39,008 nucleotides of DNA, from NCBI GenBank assembly GCA_019114265.1, contig DXFV01000027.1, positions 1-39,008 of the forward strand, written 5' to 3'. The notes below the pieces were generated by a model. It was given only the letters and a program-made list of their open reading frames with translations, searched no databases and had not been told where the DNA came from. Both the position numbers and the translations under genes were made by a program. This DNA comes from Anaerofilum faecale (GTDB lineage: Bacteria; Bacillota; Clostridia; Oscillospirales; Ruminococcaceae). This document shows positions 17,062 through 25,044 of the stretch, piece by piece. Each line of letters opens with the position of its first letter. The stretch's first letter is position 1.

Positions 17062-18645
17062 ATGGATTTTGTTCAGCTGGGGCTGTGCGCGCCCCTTGTA
17101 CAGGCGGTGGCCGAGCAGGGCTATACCGTGCCCTCGCCCATCCAGGAAAAAGCCATCCCGCCGGTACTGGCCGGGCGCGACCTGCTGGGCTGCGCCCAGA
17201 CCGGCACCGGCAAGACCGCCGCATTCTCGCTGCCGCTGCTGCAGCGCCTGCACGCCGGCGCACGCAAACCGCTGCGCGCCCTCATCCTCACCCCCACCCG
17301 CGAGCTGGCCCTCCAGATCCACGAGAGCATCACCGCCTACGCCGCCCACCTGCCGCTGTCCTGCTGCGTGATCTTCGGCGGCGTGGGGCAGGGCTCCCAG
17401 GTGGAGGCGCTGCGGAAAAAGCCCGATATCCTGGTGGCCACCCCGGGGCGCCTGAACGACCTGATCGGCCAGGGGATCATCAGCCTGAAAAACATCGAGG
17501 CCTTTGTGTTGGACGAGGCCGACCGGATGCTGGACATGGGCTTCATCCACGACGTGCGCCGGGTGCTGTCCCAGCTGCCCGCACAGCGGCAGACCCTTCT
17601 GTTCAGCGCCACCATGCCGCCGGCCATCGAACAGCTGGCGGCCGGGATGCTGAAAGACCCGGCGGTGGTGAAGGTGGACCCGCCGTCCACCACGGTGGAG
17701 GCCATCCGCCAGCAGCTGTACCACACCGACAAGCCCTCCAAGCGGGCGCTGCTGGCCTGGCTTCTGAAAGAGCGCCGTCCGTACAGCACGCTGGTTTTCA
17801 CCCGCACCAAGCACGGCGCCGACCGGGTGGCCCGCAACCTGACCAAAGACGGATTCCCCGCCGCCGCCATCCACGGCGACAAGAGCCAGAACGCCCGCCA
17901 GCGCGCGCTGGGTGATTTCAAGGCGGGCAAGATCGGCGTGCTGGTGGCCACCGACATCGCCGCCCGCGGCATCGACATCACCGGGCTGGACCTGGTGGTG
18001 AACTTCGATTTGCCGAACGAGCCGGAGACCTATGTGCACCGCATCGGCCGCACCGGCCGCGCGGGCGCCGCAGGCGAGGCGGTGAGCTTCTGCTGTGCCG
18101 ACGAGCGCGGCCAGCTGGCCGACATCGAAAAGCTGATCCGGCGATGCATTCCCGTGTGCGAAGATCATCCTTTCCCGGCGCAGGACGCCCCTGCGCCCGC
18201 TGCCCCCGTGCAGCCTGCCCCACCACCAAAACGAAATGAGGTAACCGATATGGAAGAAACCAAGGCCACCGGCAGCGCCCCGCGCCGCCGTCGCCGCCGC
18301 GGCAAGAAGCCCGGGTCGGCCGCACCGGCCGCGCCCGCACCGGCGGAAACCGCCCGTCCCGCACGCGAAAAGAACCAGCAGCCCCGCCAGAACCAGAAGG
18401 CCCCCGCCCGCGGCGGCCGCCCCGAGCGCAGCGAGCGCCCGGCCCGCCCCGAGCGTTCCCGCCAGAACCAGCGCCCCGCCCGCACGGCGGGACGCCCCAC
18501 CGTGCCGCCCCGCGCCGAGGAGGACGAGGACGCCGGTCTGCTGCTGATCACCCGCAAAGCGCCGGCTGTGAAGTACGCCAGCTTTGAGGAGTATATGAAG
18601 AACCACGTCCACAGCTCCGATCTGGACAGCGAGAACGAGGAATAA
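17062..18645 (+). CDS. DEAD-box ATP-dependent RNA helicase (RhlE/CshA-like)
   Basis: 527 residues. All helicase motifs are present in order: Q motif GYTVPSPIQEKAIP, motif I AQTGTGKT, PTRELA, TPGR, DEAD, SAT, LVFTRTK, ATDIAARGID and HRIGRTGRAG. After residue 375 comes a low-complexity tail: Ala/Pro-rich, then very basic (PRRRRRRGKKPG and several RPER repeats), then acidic near the end; such tails bind RNA. It should unwind RNA in ribosome assembly or decay. I chose the ATG at 17062; a TTG nine codons earlier has no ribosome site. An internal ATG at 18250 has a strong ribosome site of its own. Confidence 0.95.
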   Translation: MDFVQLGLCAPLVQAVAEQGYTVPSPIQEKAIPPVLAGRDLLGCAQTGTGKTAAFSLPLLQRLHAGARKPLRALILTPTRELALQIHESITAYAAHLPLSCCVIFGGVGQGSQVEALRKKPDILVATPGRLNDLIGQGIISLKNIEAFVLDEADRMLDMGFIHDVRRVLSQLPAQRQTLLFSATMPPAIEQLAAGMLKDPAVVKVDPPSTTVEAIRQQLYHTDKPSKRALLAWLLKERRPYSTLVFTRTKHGADRVARNLTKDGFPAAAIHGDKSQNARQRALGDFKAGKIGVLVATDIAARGIDITGLDLVVNFDLPNEPETYVHRIGRTGRAGAAGEAVSFCCADERGQLADIEKLIRRCIPVCEDHPFPAQDAPAPAAPVQPAPPPKRNEVTDMEETKATGSAPRRRRRRGKKPGSAAPAAPAPAETARPAREKNQQPRQNQKAPARGGRPERSERPARPERSRQNQRPARTAGRPTVPPRAEEDEDAGLLLITRKAPAVKYASFEEYMKNHVHSSDLDSENEE

Positions 18646-18661
18646 GCACATCCCAAAACCA

Positions 18662-18700
18662 GCGCCCCGCCGGGAATTTCCCGGCGGGGCGCCTTTTGTT
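18662..18700 (+). terminator. Intrinsic terminator of the helicase gene
   Basis: 15-bp perfect stem GCGCCCCGCCGGGAA / TTCCCGGCGGGGCGC, then TTTTGTT on the plus strand. Same hairpin family as 11797 and 24101. Confidence 0.92.
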
Positions 18701-18735
18701 TGCCGAAATTGTGTTTTTGCAGGGGGCGGACCGAA

Positions 18736-18815
18736 TGCCTTCCCCTGGCAGGGGAAGGTGCCCTCGAAGAGGGCGGATGAGGTCGAGTCTGTGCCGTCTG
18801 CACAGAGCCTGCCGG
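18736..18815. repeat. Dispersed palindromic repeat, copy 1
   Basis: Contains the hairpin CCTTCCCC-TGGCA-GGGGAAGG (18738-18758), then GCCCTC-GAA-GAGGGC, GGATGAGGTCGA and a part ending GCCTGCCGG. In reverse orientation this matches the second half of the repeat at 28623-28805. No gene lies in 18701-18873. Confidence 0.8.
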
Positions 18816-18873
18816 GAAACCCGTGTTTTCACGGGGGCCTGTGCGGGCCGGCGGCATCCCCAAGCCCGCCCGC

Positions 18874-19455
18874 TCACCGCCGCACAGGGGGGAGCAATCC
18901 CGCCGCGCCCTGCAGTACGAACTGCTCCAGCAGCGCCGCCATCTGGGCGGGGCTTTCGCGCAGGCCGCCCTCCACCCAGCGCTCGATGATGCCGATGCTG
19001 CCCGCCAGCACGAAGGACAGGTAATACTCCAGCTGCACGCTGCTGCCGCCGGCCACCTGCATCCACTGGGGCAGGCACCGCGCCCGCACCACCTGCTGCA
19101 CCCGCAGGATGAACGGGCGGTTCCCGCCCTGCCGCAGCATCACGCTGCAAAAATCCGCCCGCTCGGACAGAAAGGCAAAGGCGCGTGTCAGCGCGCTTTT
19201 CATCGGGGATACGCCCGGCGGCTCCATGTCGTCCAGCACCTGGTCCATCTCGTCCAGCACCTCCTGCTCCATCTCTTCCAGCAGCTGGGGAACGCTGGAA
19301 TAGTGCAGGTAAAAGGTGCCGCGGTTCAAATCGCACAGCTCGGTCAGTTCCCGCACGCTGATCTGCTCCACCGGCTTTTGGGCCAGCAGGCGGATCAGCC
19401 CCCGGCGCAGTGTCTGGCGGGTGCGGCGTGCGCGGCGGTCGGTTTCCTGCGGCAT
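18874..19455 (-). CDS. TetR-family transcriptional regulator
   Basis: 193 residues. The N-terminal DNA-binding domain (about 10-60) has the typical TetR order: RRTRQTLRRGLIRLLAQKPV, then helix-turn-helix ISVRELTELCDLNRGTFYLHY. The C-terminal helical domain, with LSERADFCSVMLR and YYLSFVLAGSIGIIERWVEGG, resembles TetR regulators that neighbour ABC exporters in Firmicutes. The start ATG at 19453-19455 has GGAGG 9 nt upstream. It is divergent from the ABC ATPase-permease pair and most likely represses that pair and itself until an inducer binds. Confidence 0.92.
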   Translation of the reverse strand: MPQETDRRARRTRQTLRRGLIRLLAQKPVEQISVRELTELCDLNRGTFYLHYSSVPQLLEEMEQEVLDEMDQVLDDMEPPGVSPMKSALTRAFAFLSERADFCSVMLRQGGNRPFILRVQQVVRARCLPQWMQVAGGSSVQLEYYLSFVLAGSIGIIERWVEGGLRESPAQMAALLEQFVLQGAAGLLPPVRR

Positions 19456-19530
19456 ACGGCTCGCCCTCCTCTCGGCGCAACAAAAAGTTTACAATTCAAA
19501 GGCCCTCTTTTTCAACAGCCGGCCTGGAAA

Positions 19531-19546
19531 GTGTTCATTTGTACAC
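19531..19546. promoter_or_regulatory. Candidate TetR operator
   Basis: GTGTTCATTTGTACAC is an imperfect palindrome (12 of 16 positions symmetric; half site GTGTnCA). It lies in the divergent gap, 21 bp before the ABC promoter -35 box. Confidence 0.45.
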
Positions 19547-19567
19547 AGCTTTTGCACATCCTGTCGG

Positions 19568-19597
19568 TTGCAAAGCCCTTTCTAAAATGATTATAAT
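19568..19597 (+). promoter_or_regulatory. Predicted promoter of the MacB-type ABC pair
   Basis: TTGCAA (19568-19573), 18 bp, perfect TATAAT (19592-19597), about 75 bp before the ATPase start. Confidence 0.75.
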
Positions 19598-19671
19598 ATA
19601 GGCAGGGAGAATAATCAACACTCTGTTCAGTAACGGGCAGTATGTTGATGTGAAAGGAACGTGACACCGCT

Positions 19672-20379
19672 ATGGCCGGGCATTTTGTCGAGTTTGAGAA
19701 CGTGTGCAAATACTACCAGACCGGGGACGAGCGCATCGCCGCCGCCGACCATATGAGCTTTTATATAGAAAAGGGCGAGTTCTGCGTGATCGTGGGGCCG
19801 TCCGGCGCGGGCAAGACCACCCTGCTGAACATCCTGGGCGGCATGGACACCTGCGACGAGGGCACCGTCACGCTGGACGGCCAGACCGTCAGCGGCTACA
19901 ACGCCAAGCAGCTCACCACCTACCGCCGGTATGAGGTGGGGTTCGTGTTCCAGTTCTACAACCTGGTGCAGAACCTCACGGCGCTGGAGAACGTGGAGCT
20001 GGCCAGCGAGATCTGCCGCCAGCCGCTGGACGCGCGCGAGGTGCTGTGTCAGGTGGGGCTGGAGCACCGGCTGAACAACTTCCCGGCGCAGCTGTCGGGC
20101 GGCGAGCAGCAGCGCGTGTCGATCGCGCGCGCACTGGCCAAGAACCCCAAGATCCTGCTGTGCGACGAGCCCACCGGCGCGCTGGACTACAAGACCGGCA
20201 AGGCGGTGCTGGCGCTGCTGCAGAACACCTGCCGCACCACCGGCCGCACCGTCATCGTCATCACCCACAACCTCGCCATCACCCCCATGGCCGACCGCAT
20301 CATCCGGGTGAACAGCGGGCGCATCCTCTCCAACGAGGTGAACGGGCATCCGGTGCCGGTGGAAGAGATCGAATGGTGA
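19672..20379 (+). CDS. ABC transporter ATP-binding protein (MacB/LolD type)
   Basis: 235 residues, one complete nucleotide-binding domain. Walker A is GPSGAGKTT, the Q loop lies in FVFQFYNLV, the signature is LSGGEQQR, and Walker B is ILLCDEPTGALD with the catalytic Glu and the His switch in VIVITHN. The sequence DEPTGALD and the short length are typical of ATPases that drive FtsX-like permeases by mechanotransmission rather than classic transport. It is followed 16 bp later by its permease. The AAAGGA ribosome site is about 13 nt from the ATG, a long spacing. Confidence 0.95.
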   Translation: MAGHFVEFENVCKYYQTGDERIAAADHMSFYIEKGEFCVIVGPSGAGKTTLLNILGGMDTCDEGTVTLDGQTVSGYNAKQLTTYRRYEVGFVFQFYNLVQNLTALENVELASEICRQPLDAREVLCQVGLEHRLNNFPAQLSGGEQQRVSIARALAKNPKILLCDEPTGALDYKTGKAVLALLQNTCRTTGRTVIVITHNLAITPMADRIIRVNSGRILSNEVNGHPVPVEEIEW

Positions 20380-20395
20380 ACAGGGGGGCGAGGGT

Positions 20396-23300
20396 ATGAA
20401 CAAAACCTATCGCAAAAATATCCTGCGCCAGGTGCGCGGCACCCGCAACCGGTTCCTGGCCATCTTTGCCATCGTGGCGCTGGGCGTGTCGCTGCTGGTG
20501 GGCCTGGTGCAGACCGCGCCCGACATGCGCGCCGCCGGCGACCGCTACTACGACGAGAGCAATCTGATGGACGTCCGGGTGATCTCCACCCTCGGCCTCA
20601 CCGACGACGACCTGGAGGAGATCGCCGCCATCGAGGGCGTGCAGGAGGTGATGGCCGTCTACAGCGCCGACTGCCTGCTGGAGGACGAAAAGGGCGACGT
20701 GCTGGCGGTGCGGATGGAGTCGATGCCGCAGGAGCCTTCGCTCAACCAGTTGCAGCTGCTGGAAGGCCGGATGCCGCAGGCGGACGACGAGTGCGTGGTG
20801 CACGCGATGGAGATGGGGTCCACGGTGCAGGTGGGCGATGTGCTGACGGTGGACGAGGGACAGGAGGACCTCTCCCTTGCGGCCGACAGCTTCACGGTGG
20901 TGGGCATCGTGCGCACTCCCACCAACTTCTCGGCCGACGACGAGACGGTGACGGTGGGCGACGGCAAGGCCGACCTGCTGGCCTATCTGCCCGAGAGCGC
21001 CTTTGACACCGACATCTACTCCACCATCTACCTGACGGTGGAGGGGGCGGCCGCGCTGGACACCTATTCCGACGAATACCAGGCGGTCATCGACCCGGTG
21101 ACCGAGCGCCTGGAGGAGCTGGGCGAGGTGCGCAGCGAGGTGCGGCGCGAACAGGTGGTGGACGACGCCCAGGCCGAGCTGGACGACGCCCGCGCGGAAT
21201 ACGAGAGCCAGAAGGCCGAGGCCGAGGCAAAGCTGGCCGACGCCGAGGCAAAGCTGGCGTCCGCCCGCGCCGAGATCGAGAGCGGACAGGCGGAGATCGA
21301 CGACGGCGAAGCCCAGTGGCAGGCCGGCGCCGAGGAGCTGGCCGAGAGCAAACGGGAGCTGTCGCAGATGCTGTCCGACAAGCAGAAGCAGCTGTCGGAC
21401 GCACGGCGGCAGCTGTCGAGCGGAAAGCGGCAGCTGGAGGCCGCCGAAAAGCAGCTGGACAGCTACCAGAAGCAGTACGACCAGGCGGTGGCGGCCCAGC
21501 AACAGGTGGAGGAAGGACGCCAACAGCTGGAGCAGGCCAAGGCGGGCCTGGAGCTGGCCAAACAGGCGCTGGCGGCGGCACAGGAGTCGCTGCCGCGGCT
21601 GCAGCAGGCGGTGGAAGCCGCCGATGACGCCGCCGAAGCGGCGCGCCTGCGCAGCGAAGCCGCCCAGAGCAGCTACGACCAGGTGCTGGCCGACCCCGAC
21701 GTACAGGCGGGGCTTGCACTGAAAGCGGGCCTGGACGCGGTGCTGGCGGAATATCCCGAGTACGGCAGCATCGACGAGCTGCTGGCCGATCCGCCGGCCG
21801 ACATGGACGCCGCGCGCCTTGCCCAGATCCGCGCCGACAACGCCGCCTATCAGGCCGCGCAGAGCCGGGTGGACGCCGCCGCTGCCGAGCGGGACGCCGC
21901 TGCCCGGCAGCTGGAGCTGGCCGAGAGCGCGGCCTCGTCGGCCCACTCGCTCTACGACCAGACCGTCGCCTCCATCGACGAATACACCCAGCTGGTGAGC
22001 GAGGCCGAGACGACGGTGGCCGAGCAGGAAAAACAGCTGGAGGAGGCCGAAAAGCTGCTGGAGCAGTACGCCGACCTGATCGCAGAAGCGCCCGCCAAGC
22101 TGGAGGAAGGCCGCAGGGAGATCGAAAAGCAGCGCGCGGTGCTGGAGGAGGCCGAGCTGGCCATCCGGGACGGCGAGGAGCAGCTGTCGCTGGCGCCGCT
22201 GCAGGCGCAGGTGGAGTTTGAGTCCGCCCAGCAGAAGCTGGACGATTCCCGCGCCCAGCTGGACGCCGCCCAGGCCGAGCTGGACGAGGGCAAGGCCGAG
22301 CTGGAGGAAGGCCAGGCCGAATACGACAGGCAGAAGGCCGACGCCGAAAAGCAGCTGAACGAAGCGGCCGACCGCCTGGACGACGCCCAGCGCGAGATCG
22401 ACAAGATCAACAGCTGCCAGTGGTATGTGCTCGACCGCGACAGCACCACCAGCGTGGTGACCTTTGAGAGCAACGCCGACAAGCTGGCGTCGATCGCGCG
22501 GGTGTTCCCGGTGTTTTTCTTCCTGGTGGCGGCGCTGGTGGCGCTGACCACGATGACCCGCATGGTGGACGAGAACCGCACCCAGATCGGCACGCTGAAG
22601 GCGCTGGGCTATTCCGAAATGGCCATCACCGCCAAATACCTGCTCTATGCGCTGTCGGCCACTTTGCTGGGCAGTGCGGCGGGGCTGCTGATCGGCTTCA
22701 CCTTCTTCCCCAGCGTGATATGGTACGCCTATTCCATCATGTACTCCCTGCCCGACTTCCCGCTGCTGTTCAACTGGCCGCTGGCGCTGGGCGCGGTGGC
22801 GGCGGCCACCCTCTGCACCGGCGCGGCCACCGTGAACGCCTGCCACAGCACCCTGCACGAAAAGCCGGCCGCCCTGATGGTGGCGCGTGCGCCGCAGGCG
22901 GGCAAGCGCATCTTCCTGGAGTATATCCGCCCGGTCTGGCGGCGGATGAAGTTCACCCACAAGGTCACCGCGCGCAACCTGTTCCGCTACAAAAAGCGGC
23001 TGGTGATGACGGTCACCGGCATCGCGGGCTGCACGGCGCTGCTGCTGGTGGGCTTCGGCATCCAGGACTCGGTGATGGACCTGATGGACACCCAGTATAA
23101 AGAACTGTGGCACTACGACCTCTCGGTGACCATGAGCGGGCCAGAGGGCGTGGACGGCCGCCGCGGCATCGCCGACACCCTGAACGGCGACAGGATCGAG
23201 GACTGGATGCAGCTCTACCAGGAGAACGTGACGCTGGTCACCGACGAGGGCGAGCAGAGCGTCACCCTGACGGTGCCCGCCGACAGCGGGCAGTTTGGCG

Positions 23301-24085
23301 AATACGTCACCCTGCGCACCCGCCGCGGGCACGACGAGCTGGCGCTGCAGCCGGAGGGGGCCATCCTCACCGAAAAGGCCGCCGAGCTGCTGGGCGTGTC
23401 GGCGGGCGGCAGCCTGACCCTGCGCACCGACAGCGGCGAATACACGGTTGCCGTCACCGGCGTCACCGAGAACTATCTGGGCGGCTGCCTGTATATGCCG
23501 GCGGAGCTGTGGCAGCAGCTCACCGGCGCAGAACCGGCCTGGAACACGGTGTTCGCCAGGAGCCTGTGCGAAAGCGCCGAGGAGCGCAGCGAGATGAGCA
23601 CCACCCTGCTGGAAAGCCCCGACGTACAGGCGGCCAGCTTCTCGGAGGACAGCTCCCGCGTGTTCAGCGACACCCTGTCCAACATCAACTATGTGGTCAT
23701 CGTCATCATCCTCTGCGCCGGGCTGCTGGCGGTGGTGGTGCTGTACAACCTCATCAACATCAACATCGGCGAACGCAAGAAGGAGCTGGCCACCATCAAG
23801 GTGCTGGGCTTCTACGAGCGGGAGGTGTCGCGGTATATCTTCCGCGAGATCGACCTGCTGTCGGTGCTGGGCGGCCTTGTGGGCCTTGTGCTGGGCGTGC
23901 CGCTGCACAACTTCGTGATCCGCACGGTGGAGGTGGAGCAGATGATGTTCATCCGCCAGGTGGACCCCAGCAGCTATCTGTACAGCTTTGGCCTGACGAT
24001 GCTGTTCACCGTGCTGGTGACCCTGCTGATGCGCCGCACCATACGCCATATCAGCATGGTGGAGAGCATGAAGGCGCCCGAATGA
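20396..24085 (+). CDS. FtsX-like ABC permease with very large coiled-coil domain
   Basis: 1229 residues. A first helix lies at about 18-40 (FLAIFAIVALGVSLLVGLVQ). A MacB-like periplasmic-type domain fills about 45-235. Residues about 240-690 are a long heptad-rich coiled coil, full of AEAKLADAEAKLASARAEIE-like repeats. The first FtsX domain has helices near 703-722, 750-775 and 795-815, with the motif TQIGTLKALGYSE. A second half repeats the plan: a helix near 865-890, an extracellular domain, then YVVIVIILCAGLLAVVVLYN and KKELATIKVLGFYEREV to the end. It probably acts as an envelope mechanotransmission or export complex with the ATPase upstream. A TetR regulator lies divergently. Confidence 0.93.
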   Translation: MNKTYRKNILRQVRGTRNRFLAIFAIVALGVSLLVGLVQTAPDMRAAGDRYYDESNLMDVRVISTLGLTDDDLEEIAAIEGVQEVMAVYSADCLLEDEKGDVLAVRMESMPQEPSLNQLQLLEGRMPQADDECVVHAMEMGSTVQVGDVLTVDEGQEDLSLAADSFTVVGIVRTPTNFSADDETVTVGDGKADLLAYLPESAFDTDIYSTIYLTVEGAAALDTYSDEYQAVIDPVTERLEELGEVRSEVRREQVVDDAQAELDDARAEYESQKAEAEAKLADAEAKLASARAEIESGQAEIDDGEAQWQAGAEELAESKRELSQMLSDKQKQLSDARRQLSSGKRQLEAAEKQLDSYQKQYDQAVAAQQQVEEGRQQLEQAKAGLELAKQALAAAQESLPRLQQAVEAADDAAEAARLRSEAAQSSYDQVLADPDVQAGLALKAGLDAVLAEYPEYGSIDELLADPPADMDAARLAQIRADNAAYQAAQSRVDAAAAERDAAARQLELAESAASSAHSLYDQTVASIDEYTQLVSEAETTVAEQEKQLEEAEKLLEQYADLIAEAPAKLEEGRREIEKQRAVLEEAELAIRDGEEQLSLAPLQAQVEFESAQQKLDDSRAQLDAAQAELDEGKAELEEGQAEYDRQKADAEKQLNEAADRLDDAQREIDKINSCQWYVLDRDSTTSVVTFESNADKLASIARVFPVFFFLVAALVALTTMTRMVDENRTQIGTLKALGYSEMAITAKYLLYALSATLLGSAAGLLIGFTFFPSVIWYAYSIMYSLPDFPLLFNWPLALGAVAAATLCTGAATVNACHSTLHEKPAALMVARAPQAGKRIFLEYIRPVWRRMKFTHKVTARNLFRYKKRLVMTVTGIAGCTALLLVGFGIQDSVMDLMDTQYKELWHYDLSVTMSGPEGVDGRRGIADTLNGDRIEDWMQLYQENVTLVTDEGEQSVTLTVPADSGQFGEYVTLRTRRGHDELALQPEGAILTEKAAELLGVSAGGSLTLRTDSGEYTVAVTGVTENYLGGCLYMPAELWQQLTGAEPAWNTVFARSLCESAEERSEMSTTLLESPDVQAASFSEDSSRVFSDTLSNINYVVIVIILCAGLLAVVVLYNLININIGERKKELATIKVLGFYEREVSRYIFREIDLLSVLGGLVGLVLGVPLHNFVIRTVEVEQMMFIRQVDPSSYLYSFGLTMLFTVLVTLLMRRTIRHISMVESMKAPE

Positions 24086-24100
24086 TCCCTTTGCAAAGAG

Positions 24101-24128
24101 CGCCCCGCCGGGAAATCCCGGCGGGGCG
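24101..24128 (+). terminator. Terminator-type hairpin after the FtsX gene (no T tract)
   Basis: CGCCCCGCCGGG-AAAT-CCCGGCGGGGCG, perfect 12-bp stem, the same family as 11797 and 18662, but followed by TCTGCG instead of T. It may only pause or process the transcript. Confidence 0.6.
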
Positions 24129-24158
24129 TCTGCGATTGCCGGCAGGCTTCCGGCCAAA

Positions 24159-24180
24159 GGCTTCCCCCTGGGGGGGAAGG
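24159..24180. repeat. Fragment of the dispersed palindromic repeat
   Basis: GGCTTCCCCCTGGGGGGGAAGG matches the first hairpin of the repeat at 28623 with one extra G. The remainder of the unit is absent. Confidence 0.65.
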
Positions 24181-24222
24181 TTCAACATGCACAAACCTTT
24201 GTCCAAACACTTTTTGATCGAG

Positions 24223-24250
24223 CCGGAGTTCCCGACGAACTCCGGTTTTT
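24223..24250 (+). terminator. Intrinsic terminator between convergent genes
   Basis: CCGGAGTTC-CCGAC-GAACTCCGG followed by TTTTT on the plus strand, 4 bp before the stop codon of the collagen-like gene on the other strand. It most likely ends the FtsX operon. Nearly the same stem ends the tRNA operon. Confidence 0.85.
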
Positions 24251-24254
24251 GCGT

Positions 24255-24860
24255 TTATGCTTCCTTTGTCAGCTTGATGACGGCGATGGTGACCGCGCCG
24301 AAGCGGTTGGCCGCGTTGCTGTTGTAGACCAGCGTGAAGCTGGTGGAAAACGGCGCATACAGAATCAGCGAGCTTGCGCCGCACGCGCTGGAGGAGGCGG
24401 CGCCCGTTTTGAAATACACGCCGTACTCCAGATGTGCGGCGCCGTTGTAGGAGGGGGTTATCTGCATATACCCCGGCGTGTCCAGCACCGCCGACACACT
24501 GTAGGAGATGAAATAGTATCCCGGCGTCAGCTCGATGCGGGTGTTGTCCGCCAGCGTGATGTTGCCGGTGGTGTCTGTGGTTCCGGTGAACAGCGGGATG
24601 GCCTTGCCGTTTTCAAACCGGATCTCATAAATGAAAAAAGAGGCAAAAATATCCTTTGCAGCTTTCCCCGGCTCCCCTTGCGGGCCGGGCTCTCCCTGTG
24701 GGCCGGGCGGGCCCGGCTCCCCTTGCGGGCCTTGCGGCCCCGGCTCTCCCTGCGGCCCCTGTGGGCCGGGCGGGCCAGGTTCCCCCTGCGGGCCGCAGCA
24801 GGGGCAGCATCCCGCCCCCCAGGCGCAGGATGCATAGTTGAACGGCTTCCATTCTTTCAC
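24255..24860 (-). CDS. Short collagen-like protein with C-terminal globular domain
   Basis: 201 residues from a GTG at 24858-24860 with GGAG 10 nt upstream. Longer in-frame starts further upstream (TTG at 24974) would run through the promoter of the facing gene. Residues 10-22 are cysteine-rich (SCAWGAGCCPCC). Residues 23-65 are about 14 uninterrupted Gly-X-Y triplets (GPQGEPGPPG-type) that would form a collagen triple helix. Residues 70-201 are a beta-rich domain (TRIELTPGYYFISYSVSA, SFTLVYNSNAANRFG) like the trimeric TNF-like heads of BclA-type exosporium proteins. No signal peptide is visible, as in many spore-surface collagens. A spore-coat or surface role is inferred. Confidence 0.8.
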   Translation of the reverse strand: MKEWKPFNYASCAWGAGCCPCCGPQGEPGPPGPQGPQGEPGPQGPQGEPGPPGPQGEPGPQGEPGKAAKDIFASFFIYEIRFENGKAIPLFTGTTDTTGNITLADNTRIELTPGYYFISYSVSAVLDTPGYMQITPSYNGAAHLEYGVYFKTGAASSSACGASSLILYAPFSTSFTLVYNSNAANRFGAVTIAVIKLTKEA

Positions 24861-24958
24861 GGTATCTTCACTCCACTCTTGACAGGTTGATATACCCCAG
24901 CATATGCCGGCGCCGGAAAAGCGTGCCTGGACGGCAGGTCCTCCGTGCTGTTCCGCGC

Positions 24959-24997
24959 TTGACACCTCCGGCAAATCGCATATAATTGATATATCAA
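24959..24997 (+). promoter_or_regulatory. Promoter with overlapping palindromic operator for the ABC exporter
   Basis: Perfect TTGACA (24959-24964), 16 bp, perfect TATAAT (24981-24986). The perfect palindrome TTGATATATCAA (24986-24997) overlaps the -10 end and start point, where a MarR-type repressor would bind. No MarR gene is in the window. Confidence 0.75.
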
Positions 24998-25044
24998 CAG
25001 TTGAATTTTCAAGAATGGCAGCGTCTGCCGGAAGGGAGAAGGAA

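Noticed and set aside
20300..24157. Minus-strand open frame of about 1285 codons opposite the ABC pair
   Set aside because: Antisense shadow of the FtsX permease; His/Gln-rich translation with no recognisable motif.
24640..24840. Repetitive DNA at the collagen-like gene as an independent tandem repeat
   Set aside because: The periodicity is explained by the Gly-X-Y codons of the minus-strand protein.
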